Shown here: piece by piece, positions 56,216 to 64,000 of the stretch
How the letters are laid out: every line of letters begins with the position of its first letter
Numbering within the stretch: position 1 is the first letter of the stretch
From: Liolophura sinensis
Lineage: Eukaryota; Mollusca; Polyplacophora; Chitonida; Chitonidae
Length of the DNA stretch: 64,000 nucleotides
Assembly (NCBI RefSeq): GCF_032854445.1
Contig: NC_088307.1
Location: 23,573,953-23,637,952, forward strand
Direction: 5' to 3'
Notes under the pieces: generated by a model
Databases searched by the model: none
Told to the model about the DNA's origin: nothing
The model's input: the letters and a program-made list of their open reading frames with translations, nothing else
Position numbers and translations under genes: made by a program

Positions 56216-56635
56216 CTGCAAAACAAGAAAAAAGTCAACGTGTTTTTTACAGATGCAGGGATTGAATTTGTCAGTAATACTGGGATTTGAACTCAAGATG
56301 TCAGCTGAATCTGAACCCCAACCCAATTCTGCAAATACCAGAGAATTGCTCCAATTCATTCAGTACAGAGAGTATTATGCCTTTCTCAATTTTAGCAGGT
56401 CAAGAAGCCCTTGAAGTGCAGACAGTATTGTGCCTTTCTCAATTCTAGCAGGTCCCGAAGCCCTTGGAGTGCCGATAGTATCTAACTCTAACTCAATTGT
56501 GAGATAGTTCCACTTCCAGGTCAGCCAACACCTATTTCAACTTTTGCGGTTCCAGAAATTCTTTGAGTGCAGACATTATCTCACTAATGTACATGTAATT
56601 TCAGTTCCTTTCAGTGCAGACATCTCATTTTCTTT
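56216..56635. other. Unique sequence upstream of the first visible DPP7 exon
   Basis: Probably intron. The segment GCAGACAGTATTGTGCCTTTCT near 56417 resembles one near 56363, so a short internal duplication of about 60 bp is present (56340-56480). No exon recognised. Confidence 0.5.
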
Positions 56636-56911
56636 GATTTATTGATTTATTTATTTATTTATTTGATTGGTGTTTTACACCTTAATCAAGAATATTTCAC
56701 TTATACGACGGTGGCCAGAATTATTGTGGGAAAAAAACAAACAGAGCTTGGGGGATACCCACAACCATCTGCAGGTTGCTGCAAGACCTTCCCACTTGCG
56801 ACTGGAGAGGAAGCCAGCAGGAGCTGGACTTGAACTCACAGTGACTGCATTGGTGAGAGGCTCCTGGGTCTACGCTGTGCTAGCCTGCTAACCAACTAAG
56901 CCATGAAGGCC
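56636..56911 (-). mobile_element. Full-length SINE-A joined to a tandem head array
   Basis: Starts with TTTATTTATTTATTTGATTG and runs through the body to the head (AACTAAGCCATGAAGGCCC). The head end is continuous with the tandem array at 56912. Confidence 0.9.
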
Positions 56912-58415
56912 CTGCCCCCACATTGGTGAGAGGCTCCTAGGGTCATTACGCTGGGGCTAGCGTGCTAACCAACTGAGCCAAGGAGGCCCCCGCCTACATT
57001 GGTGAGAGGCACCTGGGTCATTAAGATGGTCTAGCGTGCTAACCATCTGAGCCACAGAGGCCACGAGACCACATTGGTAAGAGGCTCCTGTGTCATTATG
57101 CTGGGCTAGCGTGCTGCCCAACTGAGCCACAGAGGCCCCCCACCTACATTGGTGAGAGGCTCCTGGGTCATCACGCTGGGCTAGGGTGCTAACCAACTGA
57201 GCCACAGAGGCCCCCCTGCCTACATTGGTGAGAGGCACCTGGGTCATTAGGCTGGTCTAGCGTGCTAAACAACTGAGCCACAGGGGCCCCGTCCCCACAT
57301 TGGTAAGAGGCTCCTGGGTCATTACGCTGGGCTAGGGTGCTAACCAACTGAGCCACGGAGGCCCCGTCCCCACATTGGTGAGAGGCTCCTGGGTCATTAG
57401 GCTGGTCTAGCGTGCTAAACAACTGAGCCACAGGGGCCCCGAGCCCACATTGGTAAGAGGCTCCTGGGTCATTACGCTGGGCTAGCGTGCTGACCAACTG
57501 AGGCCACAGAGGCCCCCAATCCTACATTGGTGAGCGGCTCCTGGGTCATTACGCTGGGCTAGCATGCTAACCAACTGAGCCATGGAGGCCCCGCCCCCAC
57601 ATTGGTGAAAGGCTCCTGGGTCATTACGCTGGGCTAGCATGCTAACCAATTCAGCCACTGAGGCCCCCCACCTACATTGGTAAGAGGCTCCTGGGTCATT
57701 ACGCTGGTCTAGCGTGCTGACCAACTGAGCCACGGAGGCCTCACAGCCCACATTGATGAGAGGCTCCTGGGTCATTACGCTGGGCTAGCATGCTAACCAA
57801 CTGAGCCACAGAGGCCCCACGCCTACACTGTTGAGAGGCTCCTGGGTCATTAAGCTGGGCTAGCATGCTGACCAACTGAGCCACAGACGCCCCCCACCTA
57901 CATTGGTGAGAGGCCACCTGGTTCATTACACGGGGCGAGCGTGCTAACCAACTGAGCCAAGGACGCTTCGCACGTACATTGGTGAGAGGCGCCTGGTTCA
58001 TTACACTGGGCTAGCGTGTTAACCAACTTAGCCACGGAGGCCCCGCGCCTACATTGGTGAAAGGCTCCTGGGTCTTTACGCTAGTCTAGCATGCTAACCA
58101 ACTGAGCCAAGGAGGCCCCGAGCCCACATTGGTAAGAGGCTCCTGGGTCATTACGCTGGCTAGCGTGCTGACCAACTGAGCCACAGAGGCCCCCCACCAA
58201 CATTAGTACGAGGCTCCTGGTCATTATGCTGTTCTAGCGTGCTAACCAACTGAGCCACAGAGGCCCCCAGCCCACATTGGTGAGAGGCTCCTGGTTCATT
58301 ACGCTGGGCTAGGGTGCTAACCAACTGAGCCACAGAGGCCCCCCCGCCTACATTGGTGAGAGGCTCCTAAGTCATTACGCTAGTCTAGCGTGCTAACCAA
58401 CTGAGCTCATTCTGC
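56912..58415 (-). repeat. 75-bp tandem array of SINE heads, about 20 units
   Basis: Each unit is the tRNA-like 5' head of SINE-A without body or tail. On the minus strand a unit reads GGCCTCTGTGGCTCAGTTGG, TTAGCACGCTAGCC, GCGTAATGACCCAGGAGCCT and CTCACCAATGTGGG. Spacing of 75 bp was checked at 57296, 57371 and 57446. Every unit has the box A-like TGGCTCAGTTGG. The box B-like GAGTTCAAGTCC of the intact SINE lies just beyond the repeated segment and is absent. Units differ by point changes and small indels, so the array is not very young. Confidence 0.95.
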
Positions 58416-59690
58416 TTGATTCAGAAATACATGTAATTCCAGTTAATTGACTTTAATATGCTCCCTTTAATACTCAATTCTGGCCTTCCCAGAAGTTCTT
58501 TGAATGCAGACATGCAGACTTTGCTCAGTTTTAATGTCGTTCCAGTTGTTTTGAGCACAGACATTAGTATGCACCATTATAACTAAGCTCTGTCAATCCA
58601 AGACATTCTTTCAGTGCAAGCATTATTTATGCATCTGTACACTCCATTCTGGCCATTCCCAAGTTCTTCCATTGATACAATGTACATGTAGCCTACTTAT
58701 TTGTAAATCTGTAAAATGCATTCATATTTTCCAGGTTATTTCTAGTACCCTTCTCCAGGTTAGTTAATACCTTCACTTGTGCATGTGTACATACCAGAGC
58801 TTCTGTTAGATTACCCAAAGTTTTACAGCAGATAAATCCAAGCAAAAGGCCTAACTGAAGTGTACCACTTAGATGTGCTATGCACACCCTTAAAATATTT
58901 TTAAAAATAAGTACTACCGCAAGCTTTTATGCAGCTCTGAAGGTGCATTACATGTATATGTACTGAACTTGAAGTGAAATACAGTATTCAAAGGCTACTG
59001 TTTCTTTGTTTGTTTACAAGTTGTTGTTTTCAGCATTCCATCCACGCTGCATGCTGATCAACTCAAGCAGATATTTACAGAGCAGGTGGACTGAAAGAAG
59101 CAAGTCAATTTTATCAAATCATACGCACTATTCCCTTGGGGAATGTTTGATTGATTTATTCCTTAATGTATTCATCTTATCAAAGTTTTTTCATAGACTT
59201 GAAAGTGTATCACCATAGGGTGGGGGTGGGAATGCAGACACCCAAGATAAACCTTCCAATCATACTCTGCTTGGTTGACCATGTTCCCAGCTCAGCTTAC
59301 ACAATAACCGCTCTGGTACATAATCATACCATCGCTAACCTGAACTCGGTCATATCAAAGTGTTTTATATCTGCGTGCGACGAAAACTGCATGGTTTCTC
59401 ATGACCTTAAAGTAATTCTGAATTCTTATCACCTTATTATGAGGGAAGAGTAAACACTATAATGTCAAAATTTACACAAATGTCACAGAGGCATCCACTC
59501 AGACAGGATTACAACTTGGCAAGTTGCCATAATAATGATTTTCAAATCGTGACTTCGTTGCAAGGGTGAACTGGAAAAAAAAAATTAAGATCACCATTTT
59601 TTATTTTTACACCAGTGACTTTAGGGGTTAAGTCTGTTCAAACACAAATCAAAGTTGTTTATCACTCTCTACTTAGTTTGAATCTAAATA
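58416..59690. other. Unique AT-rich sequence
   Basis: No repeat or exon recognised. I looked here for the missing DPP7 N-terminal exons (expected FFYTGNEG and FAEH motifs) on the minus strand and did not find them. Confidence 0.4.
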
Positions 59691-59707
59691 TTCCATGAAT
59701 GCTTGAT

Positions 59708-59853
59708 TTATTTGTTTATTTGTTTAGTGTTTTACGGCATACTCAAGAATATTTCACTTATATGACGGCAACCAGCATTATGGTGGGAGGAAACCGGGCA
59801 GAGCTTAGGGGAAACTCACGACCATCCGCAGGTTTCTGAGAGACCTTCCCACG
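59708..59853 (-). mobile_element. 5'-truncated SINE-A
   Basis: Tail and body ending at CCTTCCCACG. Perfect 12-bp TSD, TGAATGCTTGAT, at 59696-59707 and 59854-59865. Confidence 0.92.
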
Positions 59854-60125
59854 TGAATGCTTGATACAATACTTCATAGCATGTAGTGTTGAACATCCAG
59901 ATAGCCAGTTTCAAAAAAACTTCTTTATTGTGCTTATTAAGTTGAGCCATTTATGGGAAAAAAATATAGGGTCGGTCGTTAGGTAGTGCTTTTTATTTCA
60001 TTGTGTTTAACGTGAAAGGGATTGTAAAAAAACTAACATTGCATGAGAGGTAAATAAAATGAAGAAGTCCAATAAAAACTTTGAGGCAGGGCTGTTTCTA
60101 TGCTTATATTCTTATTGAATTTATT

Positions 60126-60303
60126 TTATTTATTTATTTACTGGATTGGAGTTTTACGCTGTACTCAAGAATATTTCACTTATACAACGGCAGCCAGCAT
60201 TATGGTGGGAGGAGACCAGGCAGAGACCGGGGGGAAACCCACAACTATCCACAGGTTGCTGGCAGACCTTCCCTCGAATGGACAGGAGGAAAGCCAGCAT
60301 GAT
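60126..60303 (-). mobile_element. 5'-truncated SINE-A
   Basis: Tail to GGAAAGCCAGCAT. Direct repeat TTGAATTTATT at 60115-60125 and 60306-60316. Confidence 0.9.
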
Positions 60304-60348
60304 ATTTGAATTTATTGCTTCGTAGCATAGTGTGGACTACATACAAAG

Positions 60349-60570
60349 TATTCCAATTCTTCAACCTTCTTGCATGTTTACAAGCTGTTTATACAAGCAC
60401 ATTCTGAAGGCATTACTCTCTGTAGACCGATAAAATTATCCTCTTTGTGAAGGCGTGAAATTGGCCAACCCACCCAATGTAGTTCTGTCTCCAAAATCAA
60501 ATTAAAAATGTTCACAAATTGCACTGAAAGTTACTCTTTCATACGTGAAAAGGTTTAGGAATTAGGGTAA
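60349..60570 (+). mobile_element. MITE-2 copy
   Basis: About 220 bp: CCAATTCTTCAACCTTCTTG to AAAAGGTTTAGGAATTAGGG. The ends are inverted copies of about 20 bp; the interior includes CAATGTAGTTCTGTCTCCAA. Confidence 0.8.
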
Positions 60571-60616
60571 GCGTTCATTCCATCACAGCATGTACCAATT
60601 TTTGCTTCATGTTTCT

Positions 60617-60786
60617 CCGGCCGTAAGTGGGAAGGTCTGCAGCAACCTGTGGATGGTTGTGGGTTTCCCCCAGGCTCTGCCTGGTTTCCACCCACCATAA
60701 TGCTGGCCGCCGTCGTATAAGTGAAATATTCTTGAGTACGGCGTAAAACACCAATCAAAAAAAATAAATAAAAAATAAAAATAAAA
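60617..60786 (+). mobile_element. 5'-truncated SINE-A
   Basis: Begins CCGGCCGTAAGTGGGAAGG and ends in an A/T-rich tail. TSD TCATGTTTCT at 60607-60616 and 60787-60796. Confidence 0.92.
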
Positions 60787-60796
60787 TCATGTTTCT

Positions 60797-61590
60797 AACC
60801 CAGTGATTGCAGGATCAAATGATTTCCAATAGCTAGTAAAATCTGAGACAGAACATCATGTACTAAGTGTTTTTTATTGCGCTGTTTATAACAATTTAAC
60901 ACTGTAAATCCATCCCAGTTCCTACAAATTCCCTGCAGAAAACCCTGCCATTGGTATACAGCTGTGGATTCATTCCCCAGACCTCTTCTTAAGCCTGCCA
61001 CCATCCATAATACATCCCATGTTTATTTGATATATTCTTTTTTCTTCTCTTATTCTGCTCTTAAGGATTTTTTTTCTCTCTCAATGTGTGCAAAGAGTCC
61101 ACAGCTGTACTCAGAAGATTCTGCAGGCTTTAATATTCAAAGTACCGGACAAACTTTCACAGACCAGCGGCCTCGGAAGATCCAACAGCCGTCAAGCCTG
61201 TGGCCTCCTGTATACTTGGTGCCTGGATCGTCTAATAGCATTGCCAGACATGTTAAATATAAAGAGTCTATATACAGCGCATGTGTGTCATGCAATCTCT
61301 ACACGCAGGTGTCAACATGTATTTTCCCTAAAAATCTGACCGGTAGAAAAAGTGTATGTTCAGAAGCCAATAAAGACAATAAAATATTGTTTTTATTTTT
61401 TTGAGCTGAAACTATAGAACATATTCAATCTTCAAAAAAAAAAAAAAAAAAAAAAACCTCACAAGACCTTTATAAGATCAATTAATACATTTAAAAATCT
61501 ATGAATAAAATTTATTTAAATCATACATAAACTTTATATACAGTCATGCATTAGATCTAATACAGTATATATATATTCTACTTTTCATTA

Positions 61591-61642
<52 letters not shown>

Positions 61643-62159
61643 TTAAGGGCAATATTGACACAACACCTGAAGCAACTCAGACTGTGCAAATCAATAGTGT
61701 TCAATCTAGCTAGTAAACAGTGCACCCACCTACGTGTACATGTAACGCCATAAACACGAGGGCGTGCAACCCTGATTTTATACCTACCATGCAAATTTCT
61801 CTTTATAAACACCATTTGCAAATAAGATAACAGACTGAAGTTGTCATACGGACTTGCATATCTGTGAACTCACACTTTTTTGATGGGAATCTTGCACTTT
61901 TTAATTGAAAACCACGTTCTCACAATCAGTGTATTAAATCTCATGTTTTTTTTTTTACACACAAATGTTTCATAATATTGTTTTATGATGTTTTCATCTA
62001 CATGACAAAATATGTGTACACTTGCCAGCAATAAAATACACAAAACCATTTTCTCCCCCTACACACCAAACCGGCAAGTTTCTCCAGTTGAAATGGACTG
62101 TTTTACGAAGCACTTGCAAATTGCGCCTGACGTAACTAAACTTCTATGACAACGTACCG
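60797..62159. other. Unique AT-rich sequence with poly(A) and TA tracts
   Basis: A run of about 24 A ends at 61456, and a (TA)n array lies at 61594-61637. Between 61080 and 61340 the sequence is less AT-rich, and I saw no recognisable exon on either strand. Confidence 0.4.
61594..61637. repeat. (TA)n microsatellite
   Basis: About 22 TA units. Confidence 0.97.
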
Positions 62160-62493
62160 TATATTGAGTGAGTGAGTGACTGCTTAGGGTTTAATGTTGT
62201 AATTAACAATTTTTCAGTTATTTGATGATAGAGTCTTTAATGTGCCTCCTTGCTGCAGGAAAGGTTTCCACTGCTCTTTCATCTAGTGCTGCTTCAATGA
62301 GGCGCCTTACCAAAGGCAAGTAAGCCACCCCAACCAAGCCATTATACTGATACGGGTCAACCAGCCTTTGCACTATCCCCTAATGGTGAACGCCAAACAA
62401 GGAAGCTACTTCTTAAATGTGACTTGACCCAGGCTTGACCCTGGATCTACGCCTTTCGATGTGAACGCTCTACCAACAGAGACATCGGGGCTG
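62160..62493 (-). mobile_element. SINE-B, near full length
   Basis: Starts with the GAGTGAGTGAGTG tail. On the minus strand the other end is tRNA-like: GCCCCGATGTCTCTGTTGGT, with a box A-like TGTTGGTAGAGCG and box B-like GGTCAAGCCTGGG about 45 nt later. The body contains TACTGATACGGGTCAACCAG, shared with the copies at 29326 and 35342. Confidence 0.8.
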
Positions 62494-64000
62494 GTCACCA
62501 TATATTGAAGAGATACATGTACATCATCATGGTAAATGTCCTTGTTGTAGTGTTACTACACCTTTGTAAGATGGCCGCCCTAGACATCTTGTGTGTTTGT
62601 GGTCATGTATTCTCCTCCAATGTGGGACTCACCTCATCGTTCATTAATACAGCTTGTAAATCCATTAAAACATCGAATGGTGGAGAATTAATCAGCTTAG
62701 ACATGCATGGGAAGTTGTTATTGTTGGAGATGGTGAGCAAATTGGCAATTGAACACAACTTTAATTACAGCAAAAAATGATTAACTTCATTAAAATCTGA
62801 AAGGTGTGCATTCCAATTAGCAAACCATCAATTAGTATTTGGCTTAAGAAAACTTTAAAGCCAAAGAAAACACTAACGTGAATGATGTCAACTGACAGAC
62901 CATAAAATGCTGTTGAGGAAAGCTTGTTAGATTTAATTATTAGAATTTTCGCCAACCTAATAAAATGCATTAGAAACTTTGGATTAACTTTTCTGACGGT
63001 ATTGGGACCAGTGACGTCACATCAGGTTTTTGCCATACACAAACTGCTAAATTTCATCTTTCAATGGGCATATACATATGGAGCCAAGAATGCGTTCACC
63101 AAATAGACCGTGAAACGAAGTACTTCAAGAAAAATATATGGACATGATCTCAATGATGCCTCTGGGTCCCAACAGACTACCGTAGAAAAAGCCTAAAAAA
63201 ATTTTTAAAAAATGAATAAATCACACTACTTTTCTGGGCAGTGTTAATATGTCTTCTGCCTGATATAATCTAATCTCAGTTTTCTCTACCTTTAAGCTTG
63301 ATTTGTTTTCTAAAATGCAGAGCTACATGTTTACACCCATGAACCTGTAATGTCATGACAACAAAATTGTACCATATATCAGGTAGTTACATTGCACAGA
63401 AAGCAATGGCCTATCAGAATGGTCTTATCAAAGTTGGACAGTATTTGAAGCCATTATAGCAGGAAAACCAATGACTAATCAAAATCAAGGAAATTGGTAA
63501 ATATGCAAATCCTACATGTATGTGCACACAGATCTGGCTGGTTTTCATACTTGACCTGAGATAGCACAAAAGTTACCCTTACTGGCACACAAAGTGTTAT
63601 CCGAACTGGACAATATTTTGAGCAGTCTATGCATGGAAACCAAAGTCTGACAGATGGACAGACGGATAAACAGACCCGAATCAAAATCCCTGGCTCCCCT
63701 TTCTGAAAGTGTGGGATAATAATTCAAGCCTTGTTCTCTTGGAAGTGATAAAGTGATCAATAAATTTTGATAATCATCTGTGAAGTCAATAACATTGATC
63801 AGAATCCACATTAACATGAACATGTAAAGAAATTAAAAAAGGATGTTATTTTCCATTCAGGCACCAATATTGTGTAAGATAGAAACTCAAACTCTTTATA
63901 CTTCGGACAAATTCTGAACTGTTTATTCAAAAGCTTTAAAAACACACACTCAAGAGCTCTAGGAGCATCTACCAAAATATCTGAACTTGACAATCGTTCA
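62494..64000. other. Unique sequence at the right edge
   Basis: No exon recognised, although it may be a DPP7 upstream intron. A segment at 63008-63030 contains TGACGTCACATCAG, the same core as the 60-bp tandem repeat at 40.0 kb. Confidence 0.35.

Noticed and set aside
56912-58415. Cluster of tRNA genes
   Set aside because: Units resemble only the 5' part of a tRNA-derived SINE; box B and a cloverleaf 3' half are missing.
58416-64000. Missing N-terminal DPP7 exons
   Set aside because: I scanned the minus strand for FFYTGNEG- and FAEH-type motifs and found none; they may be outside the window or too diverged to see by eye.

Overview
This is a eukaryotic, AT-rich, repeat-dense window with one recognisable protein-coding gene. 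The organism is most likely a mollusc, and a bivalve is my best guess. The reasons are the abundance of a tRNA-headed SINE with an (AAAT)n tail, small MITEs, minisatellite-bearing dispersed elements and many TA microsatellites, a mix I know from bivalve and gastropod genomes. The species call is inference. All exon, TSD and repeat boundaries were read by eye, without alignment software.

The gene is on the minus strand between 56215 and 43583. Ten exons with consensus GT/AG junctions and consistent phases encode about 372 residues of a family S28 serine peptidase, best matched to dipeptidyl peptidase 2 (DPP7). All three catalytic positions are present: the Ser codon is split by the first visible intron, the Asp lies in LDPW, and the His lies in GGAHH. 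The N-terminal part (signal peptide and about 110 residues) was not found and probably lies beyond 64000.

Layout: 1-26.7 kb is a gene desert made of SINE copies, a dispersed element (here element C) carrying a 48-bp minisatellite monomer, inverted-repeat elements, TA arrays and some repeat-poor blocks. 26.74-38.79 kb is a direct tandem duplication of a 6.02-kb unit, with a truncated third copy to 39.08 kb. 39.1-43.2 kb holds SINEs, a 60-bp tandem repeat carrying TGACGTCA palindromes, and a 24-unit 48-bp array. 43.6-56.2 kb is the peptidase gene, whose introns hold a 25-bp minisatellite, a CA/TG-type array, SINEs and MITEs. 56.6-58.4 kb is a SINE followed by about 20 tandem 75-bp copies of the SINE head. 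58.4-64 kb is intergenic or upstream intron with more SINEs.

The most notable observations are: transposable elements placed exactly at splice junctions of the peptidase gene, including a SINE whose target-site duplication copied the 5' splice site; a tandem array built from only the tRNA-like head of a SINE; a mobile-element-borne 48-bp monomer that expanded at two loci in opposite orientation; and two elements with long or repeat-built inverted ends. Long open frames inside the 48-bp and 60-bp arrays are consequences of repeat periods divisible by three and are not called as genes.
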